DNA of 64,000 bases from CAWEHU01 sp963808965 (GTDB taxonomy: Bacteria; Pseudomonadota; Alphaproteobacteria; Acetobacterales; Acetobacteraceae): positions 5,650 to 69,649 of the forward strand of contig CAWEHU010000024.1 of the NCBI GenBank assembly GCA_963808965.1, written 5' to 3'. The position numbers were made by a program, and so were the translations under genes. The notes beneath the pieces are model-generated. The model was given only the letters and a program-made list of their open reading frames with translations. It had not been told where the DNA came from and ran no database searches. Shown one piece after another: positions 17,146 to 25,295 of this stretch (positions are counted from its first letter, which is position 1; every line of letters begins with the position of its first letter).

Positions 17146-18024
17146 GTGTGCGTCGTGGGAGCCGCACTTTCTTTGCCGAGCAACGTCTTGGCAGGTTCGG
17201 CCCGGGACTACCTCAACGCTCCGATCGACAGCTGGTTCGCGTTCTACAATGTGGGTTATGCCGCCTCCGTGACCCCGGAGGATGCGTTGGATGTCGTGGC
17301 ACGCATTCGGACCAACGTGGCTTCGCAATCCCTCGTGCTGACGCGGACCATGGATTATTGGGGGCGCACGGGCGGCGTGTCGATCGTGCTGCCTTACCTC
17401 TACGTGGAATCGAGCTCCGGCTCCAACCGCACCGCAGTCCGCGGTGTGTCCGATGTCGGTTTCCTCTGGCAGATGAACATCTTTGGCGGACCTGCCCTGA
17501 GCCGCGAGGCGTTCGCCAGCTTCGTGCCGCAGACCTTCGCCAGCTTCCACCTGTTCGTGGGAACACCGCTCGGGGAGTATGAATTACGCCGTGCGCTCAA
17601 CCCGTCGACGAACCGATGGACCATCCGTCCGACGGTCAACTTCAGCTACACACCGGACCGCGGCTGGACGTGGCTCGAGACCTACGTATCGGTTGCGGCT
17701 TTCACTCCGAACAATGCGTTCCAGGCTGGCGGCGCGAGCCGCGTGACGCAGCGTCCGCTGGTCATCGTGGAAGGCCACGCAAGCCGCAACATCACCCCGC
17801 GAATCTGGTTGTCCGCGGACGCCTATTACAACGTCGGAGGAGAAACGAGTATCGACGGAGTGCCTCAGGGCAACGCTGCCGATACGCTGCGACTGGGGGC
17901 CGGCATGGGTACGCAACTCTGGCCAGGAGGCGACATGGTGTTGAACGCCGAGTCCGTGGTCGCCAAGCCGGAGAGCGAGCCCTACGCGTGGGGGGTCAGG
18001 CTCACTCTCCGGCAGTTCTGGTAG
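17146..18024 (+). CDS. MetA-pathway (phenol-degradation) outer-membrane transporter-like protein
   Basis: A 292-residue protein from a GTG at 17146, with a signal-like start (VVGAALSLPSNVLAGSA). The body is a run of amphipathic strands (SWFAFYNVGYAASVTPEDAL, GGVSIVLPYLYVESSSG, GVSDVGFLWQMNIFGGPALS, FASFHLFVGTPLGEY) ending in GVRLTLRQFW with terminal aromatic residue, as in outer-membrane beta-barrels. This fits the family annotated as putative MetA-pathway-of-phenol-degradation, thought to admit hydrophobic substrates. No ATG exists in frame nearby and the true N terminus may be lost by an indel. Convergent with the exported P450 gene, 20 bases apart. Confidence 0.65.
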   Translation: MCVVGAALSLPSNVLAGSARDYLNAPIDSWFAFYNVGYAASVTPEDALDVVARIRTNVASQSLVLTRTMDYWGRTGGVSIVLPYLYVESSSGSNRTAVRGVSDVGFLWQMNIFGGPALSREAFASFVPQTFASFHLFVGTPLGEYELRRALNPSTNRWTIRPTVNFSYTPDRGWTWLETYVSVAAFTPNNAFQAGGASRVTQRPLVIVEGHASRNITPRIWLSADAYYNVGGETSIDGVPQGNAADTLRLGAGMGTQLWPGGDMVLNAESVVAKPESEPYAWGVRLTLRQFW

Positions 18025-18044
18025 TGTACGTGGAGCCTTCCCGA

Positions 18045-19640
18045 TCAGGATGGCCGGGCGAACGTGATGTTGTCGTCGATGACGGCGTTCGGACCGATCG
18101 GCACCTGACGCGGGTTAGGCAGGTTTAGGCTGCGGAAGGTTATCTTTTCGCGCCAGACCTTGCGCAGGAAATCCTCGAAAACCTGGATGGTAAGCTGCTC
18201 GCCGGGGCAGCGACGATAGCCGAAGCCGAATGGCGCGAATCCGGCATAGTCGCAGACCGGTAGCGGCTTGCCGTCGACCACGCCGAACACCGTGCCAAAC
18301 GCGCTGTTGGCCATGGCTGCGTTGCGGCCGTCGCTGACCTTCATCGTCGTGAGGTCGAACGGGCATCTGGCGAAGCCGATCTGCTTGCTTTTCGCTTCAT
18401 CCACCTGAGCACTGGTCGGCACATCACGGTAGCGGTCGGGGTCGAATTGCTGCGGGTTGGTCCAGTGTCGCGGATCGAAACTGGTCGAGGTGTGCGGCGA
18501 GATGATATAGCTGCTGCGCTCGTAGGGGAGGCCAAAGCGCACGAAGGGCGAGACGCTGTCGCCGTATTTATCGCTCGCTCCCGACAGCCGCGCGTCCGAG
18601 ATCGAGGAAATGCTTCCGCCATTCGGCGAGATCGTACGGAACAGCTCCATGACGAACATCTCAAGCGGCGTGTAGGGCGCGCCGTTCGCAGCATCCGGAT
18701 TGCCCGACATCGTCTTCTCGAATGCGGCGCGGAGGCTGGGATCGCCGCCATCCTGGCTGAGGCGCGACATGATGCCGAAGATCGTATTGCCCCACTGGCT
18801 GAGCGCGACGAAGTTGTGGAAGCACTCGAAGACGACGTCCTTCTTGCTGAAATGCGCGCCGTCGCCGGCATTCTTGAGCCAGTACCAGGCGATCGTCCGC
18901 TCCGGGTTGGCGATGCGCCCGTTGCCGATGTCGTCCAGTCGCTCGTCGATCCAGGTCTTGAGGAAGCTCAGCAGGGCGCGCACCGTCATGTAATTCTCAT
19001 AGACGATCGGCTGCGTCGGGTCGCGGAAGGCGAGGACGGTATTGAAGCTCTCGCCGATCGTGCGGACCTGCGGCGGAATCGCATCCCCCTTCACCCCGAG
19101 GTGCAGGTCCCAATAGATATCCCAGTAATAGTCGAGATAGTGCCGCATGAAGGGCTTGCCGGCGAATTGCGGGTCGAGCAGCCTGTCAAAGAACGCGACG
19201 GTTTTAGGGCCGTACATTGACCGGTAAAGGTCGGGCGTGACCGCGGACATGTAGATCCGCTTGCGAAGATTGTTGTCGCCACGCTTCTCGAGCCCTTGCA
19301 GGAACACCGTGACGCCTTCCTCGGGCGTAGGCTTCCAGTCCTGGTAGATCAGCCCCCAGAGGTCGTGGGGCAGAGCGTTCTCCTTGGTCAGCGTCACGTC
19401 GATCATGGGCAGTGCTGGGCGCTCGCCCTCATAAATGCTGGTGAGGAAAAACGGGACGACGGCGTTCTCCACATATGTCCGGTCGAAATTTGCGGGGATG
19501 GAGGCGCGGAACCGGGCCAATGCCTGAGCAAGATCCGGCGATACGGGACTGGCCGGCATGGTATCAGCGGCGGAAGCGGTGCCGGAAAAAAAGCCCGCCG
19601 CGCTCGCAGCGGCACCAGCCAGAACCGTTCGTCGTTCCAT
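18045..19640 (-). CDS. cytochrome P450 with a Tat signal peptide
   Basis: A 531-residue heme-thiolate protein. Start at the ATG of MERRTVLAG, with a GGGAG ribosome site; longer frames upstream look non-coding. Residues 1-26 are a twin-arginine-type signal (ERRTVLAGAAASAAG, cut near TASAAD). P450 landmarks follow: ELFR at 332-335 fits the ExxR helix K motif, FDPDRY at 399-404 the meander region, and FGFGYRRCPGE at 471-481 the heme loop with Cys478 as axial ligand. The I-helix acid-Thr pair is not obvious near 270-290 (SKKDVVFECFHNFVALSQW), as in peroxide- or isomerase-type P450s. Most bacterial P450s are cytoplasmic, so a folded, heme-loaded exported form is unusual. Substrate unknown. Confidence 0.8.
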   Translation of the reverse strand: MERRTVLAGAAASAAGFFSGTASAADTMPASPVSPDLAQALARFRASIPANFDRTYVENAVVPFFLTSIYEGERPALPMIDVTLTKENALPHDLWGLIYQDWKPTPEEGVTVFLQGLEKRGDNNLRKRIYMSAVTPDLYRSMYGPKTVAFFDRLLDPQFAGKPFMRHYLDYYWDIYWDLHLGVKGDAIPPQVRTIGESFNTVLAFRDPTQPIVYENYMTVRALLSFLKTWIDERLDDIGNGRIANPERTIAWYWLKNAGDGAHFSKKDVVFECFHNFVALSQWGNTIFGIMSRLSQDGGDPSLRAAFEKTMSGNPDAANGAPYTPLEMFVMELFRTISPNGGSISSISDARLSGASDKYGDSVSPFVRFGLPYERSSYIISPHTSTSFDPRHWTNPQQFDPDRYRDVPTSAQVDEAKSKQIGFARCPFDLTTMKVSDGRNAAMANSAFGTVFGVVDGKPLPVCDYAGFAPFGFGYRRCPGEQLTIQVFEDFLRKVWREKITFRSLNLPNPRQVPIGPNAVIDDNITFARPS

Positions 19641-19722
19641 TTGGACACTCCCATGTACGCGAAAATTACTAGCCTCCGGAACCGCGGATTCGCCTCCTGA
19701 GGTCCCTGGCAGCTCTTCCTGA

Positions 19723-19803
19723 TTAAACGCTTGCGCGGACGCGCTCGAGCTTCTCGCCGGTGAGGTCGACCGTACTGACGCGTGCGTAGCCGACGTTTGC
19801 CAC
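19723..19803 (-). pseudogene. N-terminal scrap of a serine resolvase
   Basis: From a GTG at 19803 the frame encodes ANVGYARVSTVDLTGEKLER then stops after 26 residues. VGYARVSTVD with its catalytic Ser is the diagnostic opening of Tn3-type resolvases and DNA invertases (about 185 residues when complete). The remainder is gone. The region 19641-20117 otherwise shows no gene. Confidence 0.7.
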
Positions 19804-20117
19804 GGCAGTCTGTCCGCTTTCCCGTCCGGCAACCATCCTGTCCGACTTCCCATGGCCCGTCCAGGAATTCCGGACATTTCGGAGGTGACTTTTCGACAGT
19901 CCTCTGCCGGACAGCCGCCCGATAGGTCGCCGTCCTTCACCCGTTCCTAGTCTAGTGGTCGCAGGACAGCGTGTTGGCCTCCTGGTGGCTGCGCGACCCA
20001 CGAGTTCTATGAGTTCCGAGTGCAGAAGCCCGCCGCCTTCAACGCGTAGTGGCACTACTAGGAGCTGGCTGATACGATTCTCGGCCGATCAGACATTTCC
20101 CCATTGGACGAAGGCTG

Positions 20118-20826
20118 TTGTCCCCTCGTCAGACATTAGCCGAGCCGGTCCTCCTGTTTCGTGACGAGCGGTTTGTGGTTCTGGACAAACCTCCCGGGCT
20201 GCCGGTGCATCCCGGTCCGCGCGGCGGACCCAATGTCGAGGATTGGTTCCCCCTCCTCTCTCGTCGGCGCGACGGTCCGTGGCTGGTGCACCGGCTCGAT
20301 GCCGACACATCCGGCTGTCTGGTTATCGCGCTCAAACGGGCCGCCTTGATCGCCGCGCAAGCCGAGTTCGCGGCCGGGCGGGCGCGCAAGACGTACTGGG
20401 CTATCGTACGAGGCAAGCTGCCGCCCGAGGCTTCCGGCACCATCGAATCTCGCTTGCTCCGCCGCAGTACGCCGGGTGGCTGGCGCATGGTGGCCGATGC
20501 GGCGGGCCAAGAAGCGGTGACCGGCTGGCGGCGGCTCGGCCGATCCGGAGAACTCGGCTGGCTCGAACTGTCGCCGCGGACGGGCCGGTACGCATCAGGT
20601 CCGCGTGCATTGCGCGGCGCTCGGCTGCCCGATCCTGGGCGATCCGTTGTACGGAGAGAATCACGGTCAGGAGCGGTTGCACCTCCTGGCACGGTCGATC
20701 GCGCTAAACCTCGATCCGCCGGTCGCGGCTGTTGCACCGCCGCCTTCGCACATGCTGGCCGCGCTCATTGCTTGCGGTTGGAAACGGGAGCGATCAGCCG
20801 GTCATGAACCAAATGCGAAACAATAA
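20118..20826 (+). CDS. RluA-type RNA pseudouridine synthase, frameshifted
   Basis: A TTG-started gene. The first frame encodes LLFRDERFVVLDKPPGLPVH, VHRLDADTSGCLVIALKR (HRLDxxTSG, catalytic Asp) and ARKTYWAIVRGKLP. It breaks after LSPRTGRY; deleting one T at 20589 yields TGRTHQVRVHCAALGCPILGDP and continues to SHMLAALIACGW, giving 235 residues with the conserved C-terminal motifs. Thus a one-base insertion is inferred. The enzyme isomerises uridines in rRNA or tRNA; the exact target cannot be told. Its end overlaps the convergent glycosyltransferase gene by 33 bases. Confidence 0.8.
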
Positions 20827-21729
20827 CGTCTCGGGCCAGGTTTGCCGGTAGAGGCCGGGCATTCGCAGCGCCGCGAGGCGCTGCATCGGTCCTCCCTCCA
20901 GGGCGCGCGAAATGGCCTGAAGTTGCTGCCGGGCCGGCTCGGAAATCAGATCGGCCTGGTCCGAAAGCGCCGCCACGTGCTGGCGCAGGACGTTCATGAA
21001 TGCGCCGGGCCCGCGCCGAAGCGCAGCGATCGCGCGGCGCGGTACAGAGCTCGGTGCCCCGACGACATTGTCCGGATGCTGGCGATAGAGTACGACCGGT
21101 TCCTCATCCATGATGAGCCGTCCCCCCGCCGCGGTGACGAGCAGATAGCTCCACCAGTCGTGGTGGGTGGCGGCCGGAGCCTGACTGCGCCGAATGAGCT
21201 GGCCTGCCGCCGGGTTGAGCATCACCGTGCAGCCGGTTGCGAGGTTCTGCGTCAGTGCGGCGGGGAAACCTGGGGAACAATGCAGGCGGAATGAGAGGCC
21301 GAGCGGATTGAGTTTCTCGCCGACCAGGATTTGGCGCGCGCAATAGACGGTCGGGATGCTCGCCGGCACAGGGGCGAGCGCGGCAAGCCCGAGGGAGAGC
21401 TTATCCGGCAGCCAAACGTCGTCCTGGTCCGCGAAGGCAAATGCCGCGGGTCTGTCGCAGGCGGCGGCCCGCAGTAGCGCCAAGAAGCTATGCGTGACTC
21501 CGACCCGTCCCGGCGCGTCCGGAACGATGCAGCGGCTTGCCCCAGCGCCGGCCATGAACCGCGCCATGAGCTGGCATGTACGATCGGTCGAACCGTCGTC
21601 GCGCCAGTAGAGAACCCAATCCCGATGGCTCTGCGCCGCGATGGACGCGAGTTGCTCCTCGAGGAACGGCTCGCCGTTAAAGGTCGAGAGTAGAATTGCG
21701 ACCTTGCCGGACGCTTGGGAGTCAGGCAT
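20794..21729 (-). CDS. glycosyltransferase family 2
   Basis: A 311-residue GT-A enzyme starting at the ATG that overlaps the end of rfbD by eight bases. KVAILLSTFNGEPFLEEQLASI and YWRDDGSTDRT form the nucleotide-binding half, FAFADQDDVWLPDKL carries the D-x-D metal site, and HHDWWSYLLVTAAGG is the acceptor-side catalytic region typical of rhamnosyltransferase-like GT2 proteins. As the last gene of the rfbBACD operon, it probably transfers a sugar, perhaps dTDP-rhamnose, onto a surface polysaccharide. Donor is inferred only from context. Confidence 0.82.
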   Translation of the reverse strand: MPDSQASGKVAILLSTFNGEPFLEEQLASIAAQSHRDWVLYWRDDGSTDRTCQLMARFMAGAGASRCIVPDAPGRVGVTHSFLALLRAAACDRPAAFAFADQDDVWLPDKLSLGLAALAPVPASIPTVYCARQILVGEKLNPLGLSFRLHCSPGFPAALTQNLATGCTVMLNPAAGQLIRRSQAPAATHHDWWSYLLVTAAGGRLIMDEEPVVLYRQHPDNVVGAPSSVPRRAIAALRRGPGAFMNVLRQHVAALSDQADLISEPARQQLQAISRALEGGPMQRLAALRMPGLYRQTWPETLLFRIWFMTG

Positions 21730-22663
21730 CGGGCGGCGGATGCACCGAGATCGGCGGACCCTGCGCGCCGCACCGATCGGCAAAGATAGCATCAATCGTG
21801 CGGGTGAGGCTTTCACGCCAGGGCGGGAGCCGCACCCCGAAGTGGCGAGCAAGTTTTTCACAGTCCAGCCGGGAATTGGCTGGCCGGCGCGCGGGCGTCG
21901 GCCATTCGGCCGTCGCGATCGGGTCTATTTCGGGCGCAGACACGCCATATCGGGCCGCTTCCTGGAAGATCGCAGTCGCGAATCCGTGCCAGGTGGTCGA
22001 GCCGCTTCCGGCTGCATGGAACACGCCGGCATACGTTTCTTTTCCCTGGTCGCGGAGGCGTGCCAGGATCGCGAGAATCGCGTCGGCGAGATCGGCCGCC
22101 GCCGTCGGGCAGCCCTGCTGGTCGGCTACCACACGAAGTCGGCCAAACTTTTGTGCGGCGTTCAGCATCGTGCGCACGAAGTTTTTTCCCTGGGGCGCAT
22201 AGACCCAGGAGGTGCGGAGAACGATCGCGCGCGGACAGGCCTCCAGGACGGCAACCTCCCCCGCGAGCTTGGTCGCCCCATAGACTCCCTGCGGGTTCGT
22301 GGCGTCGGTCTCCCGATACGGGGCATCCTTGCTCCCGTCGAATACGTAGTCGGTCGAGACGTGGATCAGCGGAATCCGTGCCTCGGCACAAAGCCGCGCC
22401 AGTGCGGCGGGGCCGTCGCAGTTCGCGCGCCGGGCCGCTTCAGGCTCGCTCTCCGCCGCGTCGACCGCGGTGTAAGCCGCTGCGTTCACGACTGCCGAGA
22501 GGGGCGTCTCGCGGAAGATTTGCGCGATGCTGTCCGGCCTCTCGAAATCGAATGCGGGACGGCCGACTCGCCGGACCGGGATACCCGCGAGCGAAGCCGA
22601 TTGGTCCAGTGCGGAGGCGAGTTGGCCGGAGCCACCCGTGACGAGGAGGGGCGCTTCGCTCAA
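21722..22663 (-). CDS. rfbD: dTDP-4-dehydrorhamnose reductase
   Basis: About 313 residues from a TTG that overlaps the rfbC stop (TTGA). PLLVTGGSGQLASALDQ is the Rossmann glycine motif, IHVSTDYVFDGSKDAPYRE and VYGATKLAGEVAV contain the catalytic Ser-Thr, Tyr and Lys of the short-chain-dehydrogenase triad, and RTSWVYAPQGKNFVRTML is diagnostic of RfbD. It reduces dTDP-4-keto-L-rhamnose with NADPH, the last step of dTDP-L-rhamnose synthesis. As the sequence stands it is fused in frame behind a frame-shifted rfbC; that fusion appears artificial. Confidence 0.88.
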   Translation of the reverse strand: MSEAPLLVTGGSGQLASALDQSASLAGIPVRRVGRPAFDFERPDSIAQIFRETPLSAVVNAAAYTAVDAAESEPEAARRANCDGPAALARLCAEARIPLIHVSTDYVFDGSKDAPYRETDATNPQGVYGATKLAGEVAVLEACPRAIVLRTSWVYAPQGKNFVRTMLNAAQKFGRLRVVADQQGCPTAAADLADAILAILARLRDQGKETYAGVFHAAGSGSTTWHGFATAIFQEAARYGVSAPEIDPIATAEWPTPARRPANSRLDCEKLARHFGVRLPPWRESLTRTIDAIFADRCGAQGPPISVHPPPDA

Positions 22664-23218
22664 AGCGTGAACCACGCAGGGCACTCGGACAATCGTGGGA
22701 GCACCCGATCCTTGTCGGACAGGATCGCTTCGTTCTCTCCGACGGGCCAAGGAATCATCAGGTCGGGGTCGTTCCAAAGCACGCCCCGCTCGGCGGAGCG
22801 GTCTGTACTCGCCGGTGACTTTGTAGATCACCTCCGTATCCGGCTCGAGCGTGCAATAGCCGTGCAGGAAGCCGGGCGGAACCCAGAGCTGCTGCCAGTT
22901 CTCGGCACTCAGTACCGCGGCGACATGCTGGCCGAAGGTGGGAGAGCCGTGGCGCACGTCCACGGCCACATCCCAGATCGCGCCGCGCACGACCCGCACC
23001 AGCTTGCCTTGCGGATTCGGCGCGATTTGCAAATGGAGGCCGCGCAGCACGCCCTTCAGCGCCGAGAAGGCGTGGTTGTCTTGCAGGAACGGACCCGGAA
23101 TGCCGATTTCGGCGAAGCGCGCCTGGTTCCAGGTCTCGGAGAAGAAGCCGCGCGCATCCCCGAAGCGAGGCGGGGTGAGCAGCATCACGTCGGGGATCGC
23201 CAGCCGCTCGGCCTTCAT
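22660..23218 (-). CDS. rfbC: dTDP-4-dehydrorhamnose 3,5-epimerase, frameshifted
   Basis: N-terminal 140 residues are canonical RfbC: DARGFFSETWNQARFAEIGI, QDNHAFSALKGVLRGLHLQ (catalytic His), LVRVVRGAIWDVAVDVRHGSP, WVPPGFLHGYCTLEPDTEVIYKVTGEY. After YRP the frame is wrong; removing one G at 22798 restores SAERGVLWNDPDL, IPWPVGENEAILSDKD and a stop at 22660, giving 185 residues. Without the correction it reads on into rfbD. It epimerises C3 and C5 of the 4-keto sugar. Start overlaps the rfbA stop by four bases (ATGA). Confidence 0.88.
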
Positions 23219-24090
23219 GCGTGCTCGCCCTCGGCCAGTTCCAGCAGCACGCGACCGAGCTCCGTCTTCCCGAGGCCGCGTGCGTGGCTGCGCAGCCGAT
23301 CGGCGTCGATGAAGCCCATGCGGAAAGCCACCTCTTCCGGGGAGCCGACCAGCATCCCCTGACGGGATTGGATCGTCTGCACGAAAGTCGCGGCTTGCAG
23401 CAGACTGTCTGGCGTGCCGGCGTCGAGCCAGGCGTAGCCGCGGGACAGGCGTTCCACCTGAAGGGTCTGCTCCTCCAGATACACGCGGTTGAGATCGGTT
23501 ATCTCCAGCTCGCCGCGTGCCGAGGGCCGGATCTGGCGCGCGATGTCGCTTACGCGCGCATCATAGAAATAGAGTCCGGTGACCGCCCAGTTGGAAAGCG
23601 GCGCCGCCGGCTTCTCCACGATATCGAGCGCCCGTCCCGCCCCGTCGAAAGTGACGACGCCGTACCGTTCGGGGTCACGCACCTGATAGGCGAACACCGT
23701 CGCGCCTTCCGGCCGAGCGGCGGCGCCGCGGAGCATGGCGGAGAGATGGTCGCCGAAGATCAAATTGTCGCCGAGGGCGAGAGCGCAGGGCTGCCCGGCA
23801 ACCCAGTCCCGTCCGATCAGGAATGCCTGGGCGATCCCCTCCGGCTTGGGCTGGGCGGCATAGGCCAAACGGACGCCGAAGCGCGCGCCGTCTCCGAGCA
23901 GGCGTTGAAACTGCGGCAGATCCTCCGGCGTGGAGATGACCAGCAGATCGCGGATGCCGGCGAGCATCAAGGTGGAGAGCGGGTAATAGATCATGGGCTT
24001 GTCGTAGACGGGGAGCAGTTGCTTGCTCGAAGCGAGCGTCATGGGGTGCAAGCGGGTGCCCGAGCCGCCTGCCAGGATAATGCCCTTCAC
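23215..24090 (-). CDS. rfbA: glucose-1-phosphate thymidylyltransferase
   Basis: About 291 residues from a GTG at 24090 (VKGIILAGGSGTRLHPMT), the family's fixed start. GGSGTRL is the nucleotidyltransferase loop; KQLLPVYDKPMIYYPLSTLM, LGDNLIFGD (metal Asp) and ITDLNRVYLE are RfbA hallmarks. It makes dTDP-glucose from dTTP and glucose-1-phosphate. The start overlaps the rfbB stop by four bases. C-terminal AFRMGFIDADRL is normal. Confidence 0.92.
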   Translation of the reverse strand: MKGIILAGGSGTRLHPMTLASSKQLLPVYDKPMIYYPLSTLMLAGIRDLLVISTPEDLPQFQRLLGDGARFGVRLAYAAQPKPEGIAQAFLIGRDWVAGQPCALALGDNLIFGDHLSAMLRGAAARPEGATVFAYQVRDPERYGVVTFDGAGRALDIVEKPAAPLSNWAVTGLYFYDARVSDIARQIRPSARGELEITDLNRVYLEEQTLQVERLSRGYAWLDAGTPDSLLQAATFVQTIQSRQGMLVGSPEEVAFRMGFIDADRLRSHARGLGKTELGRVLLELAEGEHA

Positions 24091-25169
24091 GCCGCTTTCC
24101 CCGCTGTCTCGTCCACCCGCGCGATGCCGAGGCGGTCCCCGGCGTATCGTCCTGCCCGGATCCGTTCCCACCAGTCCCGGTGCTCCAGGTACCAGTCGAT
24201 TGTCTTCGCGAGCCCGCGCTCGAAATCGTGCGCGGCAGTCCAATCCAGGGCCGTCTCGGCGCGTGTCGGGTCGATCTCATAACGGAAATCGTGGCCTGGC
24301 CGGTCTGTCACGAACCGAATGAGTTGCTCACGCGGCCCAGCCGGGTCGGGGACTCGCCGGTCCAGATAGGCGCAGATCGCCCGGACCACTTCAAGGTTGG
24401 TCCTGGGCTGGCGGGCACCGATTGCGTAGGTCCCGCCGGGCTCGCCGGTTTCCAGAACGCGGACGAGGGCTTCGGCATGATCGTCCACGTAGAGCCAGTC
24501 GCGCTGGTTGGAGCCGTCGCCGTACACCGGGAGAGGCTTGCCTTCCAGAGCATTGAGCGTGACGAGAGGGATCAGCTTCTCCGGAAATTGCCACGGCCCG
24601 TAGTTGTTCGTGGTGTTGCTCACAACCGCAGGCAGGCCATAGGTGTGGTGCCAAGCGCGTACCAGATGGTCGGAACCCGCCTTGCTCGCCGAATAGGGGC
24701 TCCGGGGATCGTACGGCGTGGTCTCCGTGAATGGCGGGTCACCCGCCTCCAGGGCTCCGAATACCTCGTCGGTCGAGATATGGTGGAACCGAAATTCGGC
24801 CCGCCCCGCCGGCCCGAGCGTGGACCAATAGGCCCGAGCCGCTTCGAGAAGCGTGAACGTGCCAACCACATTGGTCCGGATGAAGTCCGCCGGCCCGTCG
24901 ATCGAGCGGTCCACGTGGCTTTCGGCCGCGAGATGCATGACCCGGTCCGGTCGATGCGCGGCAAACACCTCGCGCACGGTCGCGGCATCCGCGATATCGC
25001 CGCGGACCAGCACGTGGCGGGGCTCGTGCAAAGCCTCCTCCAGGGCGTCTTGGGAGGCGGCGTAGGTCATCTTGTCGAGATTCACGACCGTATGTTCGGT
25101 ACGGCGCAGGAGGTGTCGCACCACGGCGGAGCCAATGAACCCGCATCCGCCGGTCAGCAGCACTTTCAT
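24087..25169 (-). CDS. rfbB: dTDP-glucose 4,6-dehydratase
   Basis: About 360 residues from MKVLLTGGCGFIGSAVVRH (an ATG five codons upstream is also possible). Rossmann TGGxGFIG, HISTDEVFGAL, the Y-x-x-x-K of YSASKAGSDHLV, and NTTNNYGPWQFPEKLIPL are all present. It oxidises C4 and removes water across C5-C6 of dTDP-glucose. It is the first gene of the four-gene minus-strand rhamnose operon rfbBACD followed by a GT2 gene, each overlapping the next. Confidence 0.93.
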   Translation of the reverse strand: MKVLLTGGCGFIGSAVVRHLLRRTEHTVVNLDKMTYAASQDALEEALHEPRHVLVRGDIADAATVREVFAAHRPDRVMHLAAESHVDRSIDGPADFIRTNVVGTFTLLEAARAYWSTLGPAGRAEFRFHHISTDEVFGALEAGDPPFTETTPYDPRSPYSASKAGSDHLVRAWHHTYGLPAVVSNTTNNYGPWQFPEKLIPLVTLNALEGKPLPVYGDGSNQRDWLYVDDHAEALVRVLETGEPGGTYAIGARQPRTNLEVVRAICAYLDRRVPDPAGPREQLIRFVTDRPGHDFRYEIDPTRAETALDWTAAHDFERGLAKTIDWYLEHRDWWERIRAGRYAGDRLGIARVDETAGKAA

Positions 25170-25295
25170 CCGTCGCTCATCCATCAAAGTCTCAGAAGCT
25201 GGGCAACTTGGCATCCTTTGGGAGCCCAGGCAACGCAAACTCCGCCGCAGCGCAGCATCCGCCGGTAAGTATCGGCCCCCAATCGAAGGTCGCCT

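Noticed and set aside
21641..23362. A 573-codon open frame antisense to rfbD and rfbC
   Set aside because: Low-complexity Arg/Gly-rich translation; rhamnose genes occupy the minus strand.
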